From NCBI GenBank assembly GCA_045588185.1, contig JAZNDR010000084.1, positions 1 through 7,236 of the forward strand: a DNA stretch of 7,236 bases. The letters are read 5' to 3'. Origin of the DNA: Scatosoma sp045588185. Lineage in GTDB: Bacteria > Bacillota > Clostridia > Christensenellales > Borkfalkiaceae. A program made the position numbers and the translations under genes. Positions within the stretch are counted from its first letter, which is position 1; the number at the start of each line of letters is the position of its first letter. This document shows, one piece after another, positions 1 through 6,351 of this stretch. Under the pieces are notes generated by a model. It saw only the letters and a list, made by a program, of their open reading frames with translations, made no database searches and had not been told where the DNA came from.

Positions 1-700
1 TCATCGTAAACGCCACGCCCGCGTCCGAATAACGGGAAGTCTTTTCCCGCCTGTTATGGTTGTCGTCGGCGGCGATACAGTAAATCTTTTTCCCGCCCGT
101 CAACATATCGTCGTATTCCTTGGCGTTGTATTCCTCGTAACCTGAAACCAGACTTCCGCCGTTTACGATTTCCATTGCGTGCATACCGTTATACGACATA
201 TAATCGTTGTAATTTTCCCTCGACCAAGTGGGGTGATTATAGGTGATAAAAAAGCCTTTTTCGCGACAGCCTTGTATCACGTGGCTGATTGCCTCGCCCG
301 TGTATTCGCGGACGTAATCGGGCTCGTTTTCGTCGAATTTAACCAAATGACGGTTTTTAGGCGCATTGCCGAATAAATACAATTCTCTATGCCAAAAGGG
401 TTGAATAATATTCTCGGGGTCGAGCGCGATTATACACAAATGACAAATTTTATACCCGCCCTTGGCTCGGTCTTCGATAATGGACATTTCGAAGCCGTTG
501 AGCGCAAGGAAGTTTTCATCGGTGAGGTCGTTATGCGGAACGAGGATATCGTGGTCGGTATAAGCGACCACGGAATACCCAAGTTCTTGGTATATTTCCT
601 TAACTTCTTCGGGCGTTTTCGCGCCGTCGGAGAGTACGGTATGACAATGCAAATTTGCTTTATAGAAGTTCCCGTTTTGAGGCAATAAATACTTTCTCAT
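1..700 (-). CDS. PHP-domain phosphoesterase, 3' end outside the window
   Basis: The 233 visible codons read from an ATG at 698-700 to the window edge with no stop, so the C-terminus is missing. The N-terminus carries the PHP signature LHCHTVLSDG (residues 17-26), then YTDHD (47-51), NGFE (68-71), a histidine at 87, YNHP (154-157) and ADDNH (211-215). These are the metal-binding His, Asp and Glu positions expected of a PHP phosphoesterase. The family includes nucleases and phosphatases such as the 5'-3' exonuclease YciV and histidinol phosphatase, using two or three metal ions; the substrate here cannot be told. No signal peptide or membrane segment is visible, so it should be cytoplasmic. The start is supported by a GGGTGG ribosome binding site just upstream and a consensus promoter at 732-760. 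It lies on the same strand as the fibre operon but is separated from it by two terminators and has its own promoter, so it is probably a separate unit. Confidence 0.9.
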   Translation of the reverse strand, partial: MRKYLLPQNGNFYKANLHCHTVLSDGAKTPEEVKEIYQELGYSVVAYTDHDILVPHNDLTDENFLALNGFEMSIIEDRAKGGYKICHLCIIALDPENIIQPFWHRELYLFGNAPKNRHLVKFDENEPDYVREYTGEAISHVIQGCREKGFFITYNHPTWSRENYNDYMSYNGMHAMEIVNGGSLVSGYEEYNAKEYDDMLTGGKKIYCIAADDNHNRREKTSRYSDAGVAFTM

Positions 701-731
701 ATTCCCACCCTGCCACTTTGTATTTTTTGTT

Positions 732-760
732 ATTATAGAGCAAATATTTACGTTTGTCAA
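732..760 (-). promoter_or_regulatory. Consensus sigma-A promoter of the PHP gene
   Basis: Read on the minus strand, TTGACA (755-760) and TATAAT (732-737) are both perfect and separated by exactly 17 bases. The expected transcription start is near 725, giving a leader of about 25 nt that contains the GGGTGG ribosome binding site before the ATG at 700. No operator-like palindrome is seen, so expression could be constitutive. Confidence 0.85.
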
Positions 761-800
761 TCATTTACAGCCGTTTTCATTTTACACCGTAAATTTTCAC

Positions 801-845
801 ATATTAAAAATAAATCTATACCGCCCGCACAAATTGTGCGAGCGG
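801..845 (-). terminator. Second intrinsic terminator behind the fibre operon
   Basis: A 10-bp stem, CCGCTCGCAC/GTGCGGGCGG on the minus strand (821-845), has a 5-base loop. It is followed by the U-rich but interrupted tail ATTTATTTTTAAT. One pair is U-G on the minus-strand RNA but would be a C-A mismatch on the plus strand, so the structure favours minus-strand transcription. It lies behind a first terminator and in front of the PHP promoter. Confidence 0.55.
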
Positions 846-872
846 TTACCGAAATGGAATTACTTTTAGGGT

Positions 873-920
873 ATAACAAATAAACAAGCGAACGGGAATT
901 CCGTAGGTCCCGTCCGCTTG
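873..920 (-). terminator. First intrinsic terminator of the fibre operon
   Basis: On the minus strand the arms CAAGCGGACGGGA (908-920) and TCCCGTTCGCTTG (885-897) form a 13-bp stem around a 10-base loop. The following tail is TTTATTTGTTATA. The one non-Watson-Crick pair is G-U on the minus-strand RNA and A-C on the other strand, which fixes the direction. It starts about 60 bases after the stop of the 936-residue gene. Confidence 0.75.
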
Positions 921-979
921 AAATCAGCGTACCGTTAAGGGGTTTGATACTACCGATTTTTTAGTGAGTAATATACATA

Positions 980-3790
980 TTATTGAAAATTAACGGTATA
1001 TCCCGTAACTGTTACGTTTTCAGCCGAAGACACGTCGCTATAAATCGAACCGCCCGTATTATTTCCATCGCCGTCAAGCGCATTTACCGTGAAGTTCGTT
1101 ACCGTATTTGCACCCGTAAAGGTAATCGTATCATCACCCGTAGCGTAATCCGATACATCACCGACAAACGCAGAGGTATAATAATTCCAAGGCGCGTCAA
1201 TCGTGAAGTTTTCCACATGACAGTTGCTAAACGCCAAGTCTACTGCATTTTCATTACCCGCCATACCGACAAATGCACCTATACCCCAATATCCGCTAAT
1301 TTTGGAATTGGAAATGATAACGTTATCAAATGCAAGGTCGGAATATGCATGCCCAACGAAAACGCCTTTAAACTGATTGCCCCCAGCAACAGCAGGTTCA
1401 ATCGCTTGTACGTTATCCATCGTCAAGTTTTTAAAGGTTACAAGACCATCCATACATAACATATCAAACATACCCGAACCCGTAATCTCCATATTGGAAA
1501 TAGTATGTTCTTTGCCGTCAAAAATCATACCCGCAAGTTCGATACCCCATTCATAATGTCCACGAGATATTGTCGTCCAAGGCGTACCCGTCATATCAAT
1601 ATCTCTTTCAAGAGAAACGGTAGTATTGTTAAAATCACGTTTAGCTTCTATTGCATCATGGAAAGCATCTAAACCTTGCGCCGTCCATACGTGGTAGTTG
1701 CCCTCCACGTCCATCGCAAATCCTTTTGCAATTTGCGTACAGAAAGTATCACTCAAATCCACACCGTCTACGATAAGCTTTGAATCGGTTGCACTGGATA
1801 CACATTCCGTTGTGTTCAGGGTACAGCCCGTAAACGTTGCAGAGCATTCAGTACCACGGAACCAAACAAGCGGGAAGGACGAGTTAATCGTCGAGTTTTG
1901 AATATTTACCTTTCCCTTACTATTCGTACGAACAAAGTAATCCCCGTCAACGGTAAGATTAGAATCTGTAATACTTATCGTACAGCCCTTTTGCCCATTG
2001 ATAAAGCCTTCCGTTTTGCTACTACCCGTGTTACGGCAGTTGATAACGTCAACGCTCGCAACGTAACCGCTGATACAAGCAATTTGCTTAAATTCGCAAT
2101 TTTGAAGCGTTAAACCGTATATACCAACGGCATGATTGCCACCTGCACGGATATAGTTAGGACCGTCAAAAATACAGTTATCGAATACAACGTCTTCCGC
2201 GCCGTATTCCAAAATAGCCGCATAAGAAGTGCCGTCTACCATTTCCGTATTCGTAAAGGTAATATTTTTAAACGTTGTTCCTTCTGCCGTTGTCGCAGAA
2301 GGCGTGCCCTGCCCGTTGCCGTTACCGTATACGGTAAATACACCGTCCATAATTACGTTGCCCTGTCCCATAAACGTAAGCGTAGTTACTTTATCATATC
2401 CCGCAAGCGTACTCGCCGTTGCGATATCCCAAGCAGGGTTTTGTTTTACTACATAGTCGCCCGTATACGTACCTTCTTTCATTACAACGGTAACAGGCTT
2501 ATTCCAATAGCCCTCAGTCGTATTGATTGCGTTGATTGCTGTTGCAAGCTCTTCATCGTTCGATACGACCAGACCATACAAGCCTTCGCCGATTTTGGTT
2601 ACCGTGCCGTTGTTCGTAACGATTGCACTAATATCCGAAATCTGCGCATATTCGTTTTGAATAGGCGCACCCGTCAAAAGTCCGTTGTAATCTACCGTTA
2701 CGGTTGCTCCGCTAACGATTTCTACCGTGCTTGCCGTGTTCACGCTCGAAGCTACGCCCGCAATTGCACCTACACCGCCCCACGATTCTTCGGGGTTCTT
2801 TAACTGATTGAACTTCGCACTGTTCGTACCTGCAATTTTTACATTTTCAAGCGTTGCGCCTTCCAAAGAGCCCGCTACGATACCAGCTTGCGAGCCTTCC
2901 GCCGTTACATTTTCAAGCGTGATATTCTTAATAACCGCACCGCCTGCATAGCCGATGAAGCCGCTTCTGCCCCACCAGTCAATTCCACAATTCAGGTTGG
3001 ATACCGTATGATTTTGACCGTCAATATCAACGAACAGACAATCTAACGGTGTCCATTCGATACCCGTCATATCCATATCATCGGTAAGCGCAAATTTCAG
3101 CGATCTGCCCTCGCCGTGAGAAACTGCACCGATGATACCGTTCATCAGGTTCATACCCTCTTCGTTATTGATATAGTATATGCCGTTTTCGTAATCGTAA
3201 GGGTTTTCAACTTCCGTGTTGCCCTGTACCGCTTCTACGCGGACTTGGTATTTACAGCTATAATCTCCATTGTACTTGTTATCCGCTTCGTCGCCCTGCG
3301 ATACGAATTTAATCGTTACCGTAATCGTTTCCACGACCTCGCCGTCCTCGTCCGCCGCGTTCATCAGCTTCCAAGTATCTACGCCGTAACCGCCCATGAA
3401 CGCGATTTCCGTGCTGTCTGCCTTTGCGAAGCTGACCGTCAGTGCGCTTGCCAATCCGTTGTCTTCCGTCGTTTCTACTACTGTTCTGTAATAGGCTTCT
3501 ACGTTGCTCGAATTTTTTACTTCGATATCAAAGCTAAATTCGTCGTTCGGCATCATTCTATCGATTGCCACTACGCCGTCCTCATTGATGCTTGCCATAC
3601 CAATATTGTTATCGCCTGCGTTAATCACGCCGTCCTTTACCGTCGCTGATACCGCCACTTTACCCGAAGTAACCGCGATATCCACTGCCGATTCACTGGT
3701 GAATAACGCATACGTTCCGCCAACTAACAAGCTCGTGCTCATTGCTATCGTCGCCATCGATGTAAGCAATACTTTGTTCTTCTTTTTCAT
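980..3790 (-). CDS. Secreted TasA-domain and beta-helix surface protein, 936 aa
   Basis: The start ATG (3788-3790) has an AAGGAG site (3801-3806) ten bases upstream. Residues 1-31 are a SipW-class signal peptide: a KKKNK start, a hydrophobic core, then VGGTYALFT, with likely cleavage after Ala28. Residues of about 32-190 look like a TasA-type beta-sandwich domain, ending in KYQVRVEAVQ, which resembles the end of the neighbouring TasA-like protein. The rest is repetitive and rich in Asn, Thr and Gly, as in right-handed beta-helix or pectate-lyase-like surface proteins. One module spans about 205-345 (DDMDMTGIEWTPLD, DGQNHTVSNL, GFIGYAGG); a related one spans about 700-850 (RDIDMTGTPWTT, DGKEHTISNM). 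A different beta-helix stretch (about 405-690) has many FxNCxF-like turns. At least 14 cysteines are unusual for a secreted Bacillota protein. No LPXTG, SLH or other wall anchor is visible, so attachment is probably through the TasA-like domain. The exact ligand or enzymatic activity is unknown. It is last in the operon. Confidence 0.85.
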   Translation of the reverse strand: MKKKNKVLLTSMATIAMSTSLLVGGTYALFTSESAVDIAVTSGKVAVSATVKDGVINAGDNNIGMASINEDGVVAIDRMMPNDEFSFDIEVKNSSNVEAYYRTVVETTEDNGLASALTVSFAKADSTEIAFMGGYGVDTWKLMNAADEDGEVVETITVTIKFVSQGDEADNKYNGDYSCKYQVRVEAVQGNTEVENPYDYENGIYYINNEEGMNLMNGIIGAVSHGEGRSLKFALTDDMDMTGIEWTPLDCLFVDIDGQNHTVSNLNCGIDWWGRSGFIGYAGGAVIKNITLENVTAEGSQAGIVAGSLEGATLENVKIAGTNSAKFNQLKNPEESWGGVGAIAGVASSVNTASTVEIVSGATVTVDYNGLLTGAPIQNEYAQISDISAIVTNNGTVTKIGEGLYGLVVSNDEELATAINAINTTEGYWNKPVTVVMKEGTYTGDYVVKQNPAWDIATASTLAGYDKVTTLTFMGQGNVIMDGVFTVYGNGNGQGTPSATTAEGTTFKNITFTNTEMVDGTSYAAILEYGAEDVVFDNCIFDGPNYIRAGGNHAVGIYGLTLQNCEFKQIACISGYVASVDVINCRNTGSSKTEGFINGQKGCTISITDSNLTVDGDYFVRTNSKGKVNIQNSTINSSFPLVWFRGTECSATFTGCTLNTTECVSSATDSKLIVDGVDLSDTFCTQIAKGFAMDVEGNYHVWTAQGLDAFHDAIEAKRDFNNTTVSLERDIDMTGTPWTTISRGHYEWGIELAGMIFDGKEHTISNMEITGSGMFDMLCMDGLVTFKNLTMDNVQAIEPAVAGGNQFKGVFVGHAYSDLAFDNVIISNSKISGYWGIGAFVGMAGNENAVDLAFSNCHVENFTIDAPWNYYTSAFVGDVSDYATGDDTITFTGANTVTNFTVNALDGDGNNTGGSIYSDVSSAENVTVTGYTVNFQ

Positions 3791-3800
3791 TTTTTATGTA

Positions 3801-3823
3801 CTCCTTTTTAAAAATATTTTTAA
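3801..3823 (-). promoter_or_regulatory. AT palindrome abutting the ribosome binding site of the 936-aa gene
   Basis: In the 70-base gap between the two fibre genes, the perfect 16-base palindrome TTAAAAATATTTTTAA (3808-3823) ends one base before the ribosome binding site AAGGAG (3801-3806). In the minus-strand RNA it could form a weak AU hairpin beside the site. It lacks GC pairs and a U-run, so it does not look like a terminator. A role in tuning translation or protecting a processed end is only a guess. Confidence 0.4.
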
Positions 3824-3860
3824 GTGAATTGTTTGCTGTAATGTTCGTACCGATTAAAAC

Positions 3861-4535
3861 TCAATTACTGCTATTCGGTGCGCTGTCCGTGTTTTGCGCC
3901 GCGTATACTACGAGGTCAAAATCCAAGGATTCGCCCTGTGCGTTGTTGTTCTCGTCATCGTCCACGAAAGTTACCGTTACCGTAAACGATTGTGCTTCGC
4001 CGTTTGCCAATCTGCCGATGGGCGCGGCTTCGCTGCCGACCGTGAAATCACCCGTAAGGAATTGCGTGACGGGCGTACCGTTGTCCACTGCTACCGTTAC
4101 TTGAATTTGGTCGTCTAAATGCATTGTGCTATAATCGATTGTTGCGCCGTTTGCGTCCGTTTTTGCCAACACGATTCCTATGTAATAGTCAAACGGAAGC
4201 ACGTCTTCGTTTGAAATGGTCATTGTTGACGTAAACGTGCAAGTAGGCACGATCAGCATACCGTCTTCCAAGCCGAAGATATTGTCGGTTTCATTGTCAG
4301 TGAAATCCACGCTTTCGTTGGTTACTGCCTTGTCTACAAAGTAACCGACGTTGGGATCGTACACCCTTGCCGTGTGTGCGGTACGCGTGAGCGTTGCCGA
4401 CAAAGTACCTGCTTCCAAGTGTACTTTTCCTTGTTCCTGATCGGTAAACAGTGCGTACGAACCGCCTACCATCGTCATCATGCTCAACGCCAGCGTCGTA
4501 TATGCCAGCACGAGCGTACGTTTTTTCTTTGCCAT
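3861..4535 (-). CDS. TasA/camelysin-like fibre protein, SipW substrate, 224 aa
   Basis: The protein has the layout of TasA or camelysin (CalY): a short basic start (MAKKKR), a hydrophobic core and VGGSYALFTD, which matches the GGTWAAFND region of B. subtilis TasA. Cleavage is expected after Ala28, the same position as in the 936-aa neighbour. The mature part of about 196 residues is acidic and Thr/Asn-rich and predicted all-beta. A central PTCTFTSTMTISNEDVLPFDYYI segment (97-119) fits the strand pattern of the family, and the last strand is DFDLVVYAAQ (205-214). TasA assembles into extracellular biofilm fibres; camelysin is also described as a surface metalloprotease, but no HExxH zinc motif is visible here. 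The start is set by a GGGAGG site about ten bases upstream. It sits 21 bases behind the unknown 217-aa gene and 70 bases ahead of the large gene, so co-transcription is likely. The gene is too divergent for me to assign the symbol tasA with certainty. Confidence 0.85.
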   Translation of the reverse strand: MAKKKRTLVLAYTTLALSMMTMVGGSYALFTDQEQGKVHLEAGTLSATLTRTAHTARVYDPNVGYFVDKAVTNESVDFTDNETDNIFGLEDGMLIVPTCTFTSTMTISNEDVLPFDYYIGIVLAKTDANGATIDYSTMHLDDQIQVTVAVDNGTPVTQFLTGDFTVGSEAAPIGRLANGEAQSFTVTVTFVDDDENNNAQGESLDFDLVVYAAQNTDSAPNSSN

Positions 4536-4556
4536 AATTATATACCTCCCGTACTT

Positions 4557-5210
4557 TTATTTCTTTTCGTTCGTTTGGCGGCGTTTTTCACGACGTTTCT
4601 CGCGTGCTATACGCTTGCGTTCTTCGCGTTCTTCATGCATCGTCTTTACCGCAATATCCACCGCGTCCTTTACCGCTTGTACCGTGGCTTCGTCCACAAC
4701 CTTAATCACCGTTGCCGCCGCTTTCACGGAAATTTTATTCTCCGTTACGTACGATTTAAAGCTACTGTTTTGCAGTATCAGCTCTGCGTGCACCACTCCG
4801 CGCTTGATGAGAAGCCGTACCAAACGGGTTTTACCCAGCTTGTATTCTTCGTAGCGTACGTTTTTATAACGCTTACTCTCGTCCATCTGCGCCGCATATT
4901 TCACGATTTCGTCGTAATAGCCTCTGTATTCGGGCGTAAGCGCAAGATACTTCTCTTCCAGCGTAGGCACGTTCGCGGAAAATCGCACGTTTTCCCCGTC
5001 CGTGACGACGACTTCCTCTTCCACCGTAGGCGCAGGTTCTTGATACGCTTCCTCTGCCTGTACGGCGGGTGCGGGAATAGGTTGGGGTTCCGCTTGCACT
5101 GTTTGACGGCGTTCGGCGTGTTCCTTGATGATGTCGAACGTAATCACGGCCGTCGAATACACGCTCATCAGCATTGAAATACACATAAACACAATAATTA
5201 CCGTATTCAT
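4557..5210 (-). CDS. Unrecognised N-terminally anchored protein, 217 aa
   Basis: I do not recognise this family. Residues 3-27 form one hydrophobic membrane segment with no charge before it and a basic stretch (HAERR) after it, so the positive-inside rule places the rest in the cytoplasm. A Pro/Glu/Ala-rich linker follows (about 39-70), then a compact domain (about 84-190) containing PEYRGYYDEIVKYA, KRYKNVRYEEYKLG, RLVRLLIKRG and VKAAATVIKVVDEATV. This mixed alpha/beta region is the part to search. The last 27 residues are extremely rich in Arg, Lys and Glu (EEREERKRIAREKRREKRR) and could bind nucleic acid, acidic lipid or a partner. The ATG overlaps the sipW stop as ATGA, and an AAAGGAGG site lies eight bases upstream inside sipW, so it is translated with sipW and likely works with it. 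There is no signal peptide of the SipW class, so it is not a fibre subunit. Confidence 0.8.
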   Translation of the reverse strand: MNTVIIVFMCISMLMSVYSTAVITFDIIKEHAERRQTVQAEPQPIPAPAVQAEEAYQEPAPTVEEEVVVTDGENVRFSANVPTLEEKYLALTPEYRGYYDEIVKYAAQMDESKRYKNVRYEEYKLGKTRLVRLLIKRGVVHAELILQNSSFKSYVTENKISVKAAATVIKVVDEATVQAVKDAVDIAVKTMHEEREERKRIAREKRREKRRQTNEKK

Positions 5211-6103
5211 TGTTCAGACCTCCTTTCTTTTACTTCTTTTTTCGTTTCTATCACTTCTCCCGTTGTTGTCTGTTTCTCGCTTGCCTCTGCCGTCGCTACT
5301 TCTTGTATCGGTTCTTCTTTCTTTTCTTCCGTTTGCGGATTCGCCGTTTCATGCACTGCGGGCGGAGCGGTTTGCGTTACGCTTTGCTGTAACAGCGCAA
5401 GCTGGCGTTTGAGTTCGTCTATCTCGCTTTGTTGCTGCGCCTTTTCCGCTTCTGCCTTTTCCGTCTTTTCCGACTTAAACGCACCGACGATTTTGAATAT
5501 CTCCCAGACAATCACAATCAAACAAGGTATAATAATTATGCAGGTAATCCCCACGGGCGTGCGCATTGCGTAGAGCGCCACGCCAAGCACAAAGCTGTCC
5601 CCCGTTACCTTGCCGATAACGTAATTCAGGCTCGCCTCGTTTGCCGTGTTGATAAATTGCGTCATACCGCCGTACTCGCCTGCGTTATTATCTCCTTCCA
5701 ACCATATGTCGTAATCACCCGCAGCGTTCTTTTTGATGTCCTTAATACGGTGGGTAATGGTAACCTGAGAACCGTACACGTAACGGAAGGTAAGCACGTC
5801 GCCCTTTCGCAAAGCCTCGTACCATGCGTCCGCTTCCGCTTTATCCTCTGGCACCACGTCGATAAATAACATTGTTTTGACGGGCAACGAACCGATTTCG
5901 TATCCGCTCACGTCCACTTCCGCATTCTCCGCCATGGAATCCGAACGCACGATTCGCGCCTGCTTGCCGAACAACGTTACCGCACCGTCAGGATCTTTTT
6001 TGCTGGAAATCGCAAAAATCAAAAGCACCATGCAAAGCGCAAGGAAAACGTACCCTACTACGTTCAACGCTATGCGTATGATTTTTTTCGCTGTTTTATT
6101 CAT
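5207..6103 (-). CDS. sipW: SipW-type signal peptidase I with long cytoplasmic tail, 298 aa
   Basis: This is a signal peptidase I of the ER-like SipW type. It has a membrane segment at about 12-32, the catalytic serine in RSDSM (Ser56), a histidine in ITHRI (His118) in place of the general-base lysine of common bacterial enzymes, and the GDNN motif (138-141). A second membrane segment lies at about 177-206. The catalytic part is therefore outside the membrane. It should cleave the two SipW-class precursors encoded downstream after Ala28. Beyond the second membrane segment is an unusual extension of about 90 residues: a coiled-coil-like stretch (about 211-240, IDELKRQLALLQQ) and then a Glu/Lys/Thr-rich low-complexity tail. 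B. subtilis SipW is about 190 residues and lacks such a tail. The start ATG has a modest ACGAGGA site close upstream. It is the first gene of the operon and its stop overlaps the next start. The symbol is given by family, not by proven orthology. Confidence 0.88.
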   Translation of the reverse strand: MNKTAKKIIRIALNVVGYVFLALCMVLLIFAISSKKDPDGAVTLFGKQARIVRSDSMAENAEVDVSGYEIGSLPVKTMLFIDVVPEDKAEADAWYEALRKGDVLTFRYVYGSQVTITHRIKDIKKNAAGDYDIWLEGDNNAGEYGGMTQFINTANEASLNYVIGKVTGDSFVLGVALYAMRTPVGITCIIIIPCLIVIVWEIFKIVGAFKSEKTEKAEAEKAQQQSEIDELKRQLALLQQSVTQTAPPAVHETANPQTEEKKEEPIQEVATAEASEKQTTTGEVIETKKEVKERRSEQ

Positions 6104-6152
6104 TTTCCTCGTACCGATACCTTATTGTTTTTTTAGTTTGCAATACTACTCC

Positions 6153-6181
6153 ATTATATTTTAACCTAATAAAGTATAGCA
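6153..6181 (-). promoter_or_regulatory. Possible proximal promoters of the sipW operon
   Basis: Two -10-like hexamers face the operon. TGCTATACT (6173-6181, minus strand) is an extended -10 with TG one base before TATACT. A perfect TATAAT lies at 6153-6158. Neither has a good -35 at 16-18 bases; the best nearby element, TTGTAA at 6201-6206, is 22 bases from TATACT. They would give leaders of roughly 45-70 nt. They may be chance AT-rich matches, with the main promoter being the one at 6290-6318. Confidence 0.35.
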
Positions 6182-6228
6182 CCCTTTCGCCCGCCGGCTT
6201 TTACAAGACTTTTTCGTTTTTACAAATA

Positions 6229-6254
6229 AAAAAATAGACTACCCACTATTTTTT
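6229..6254. terminator. AT-rich hairpin in the sipW leader, possible attenuator
   Basis: AAAAAATAG (6229-6237) and CTATTTTTT (6246-6254) form a 9-bp stem around an 8-base loop, the same on both strands. On the minus strand it lies about 30-55 bases after the start expected from the promoter at 6290-6318 and is followed by TATTTG. The stem has only one GC pair, so it is a weak terminator at best. It could cut short the distal transcript or serve no purpose. Confidence 0.3.
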
Positions 6255-6261
6255 ATAAAAA

Positions 6262-6330
6262 GTCAGTTAATAACTTACTTTGCATGTATATTATAATCAG
6301 TTTTTAACTGACTGTCAAGTAATAACTGAC
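6262..6330. promoter_or_regulatory. Three 17-bp palindromic operators between sipW and the first XRE gene
   Basis: Three related imperfect palindromes fit the consensus GTCAGTTAATAACTGAC: GTCAGTTAATAACTTAC (6262-6278), ATCAGTTTTTAACTGAC (6296-6312) and GTCAAGTAATAACTGAC (6314-6330). The second fills exactly the spacer of the minus-strand promoter. The third overlaps that promoter's -35 and the -35 region of the plus-strand promoter. The first lies just after the minus-strand start site. The second and third are 18 bp apart centre to centre, near two helical turns. This is what is expected of sites for a small dimeric XRE/Cro-like repressor, most simply the product of the adjacent gene at 6352. 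Binding there should shut down both the operon-facing promoter and its own gene. Confidence 0.7.
6290..6318 (-). promoter_or_regulatory. Consensus promoter facing the sipW operon
   Basis: On the minus strand, TTGACA (6313-6318) and TATAAT (6290-6295) are both perfect with a 17-base spacer. Transcription should start near 6283 and run toward sipW, giving a leader of about 180 nt. The spacer is itself an operator palindrome, and other copies flank it, so this is a strong but tightly controlled promoter. It is the best candidate for the main promoter of the four-gene operon. Confidence 0.75.
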
Positions 6331-6339
6331 TATTTTTCG

Positions 6340-6345
6340 TATAAT
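6340..6345 (+). promoter_or_regulatory. -10 element of the first XRE gene, leaderless layout
   Basis: TATAAT is followed six bases later by the ATG at 6352, so the expected transcription start coincides with the start codon and the mRNA would be leaderless. No Shine-Dalgarno sequence precedes the ATG. The 17-base-spaced -35 position (6317-6322, AAGTAA) is poor and lies inside the operator at 6314-6330. Confidence 0.6.
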
Positions 6346-6351
6346 ATTTTT

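Noticed and set aside
983..3649. Several plus-strand open frames of 60-220 codons opposite the large surface gene
   Set aside because: They lie opposite a long minus-strand gene with a clear signal peptide and domain structure. They lack ribosome binding sites and are rich in Arg, Tyr and Val in the way expected of antisense frames.
980..3790. LPXTG or SLH cell-wall anchoring of the large protein
   Set aside because: The C-terminus ends in a beta-strand-like TGYTVNFQ with no sorting motif, hydrophobic tail or SLH repeat.
4374..5412. Plus-strand open frames including one of 267 codons opposite the small fibre and 217-aa genes
   Set aside because: No ribosome binding site or recognisable domain. 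The composition is that of the complement of Glu/Lys-rich coding sequence (Phe/Leu/Arg-rich).
6262..6330. CRISPR-like repeat array
   Set aside because: The three 17-bp units are themselves palindromic, unevenly spaced (34 and 18 bp) and overlap promoter elements, so they are operators rather than repeats with spacers.
6280..6351. Upstream TTG start extending the first XRE protein by 24 residues
   Set aside because: The added residues are encoded by promoter and operator DNA and have no place in the XRE fold. The ATG at 6352 fits the first helix and the -10 spacing.
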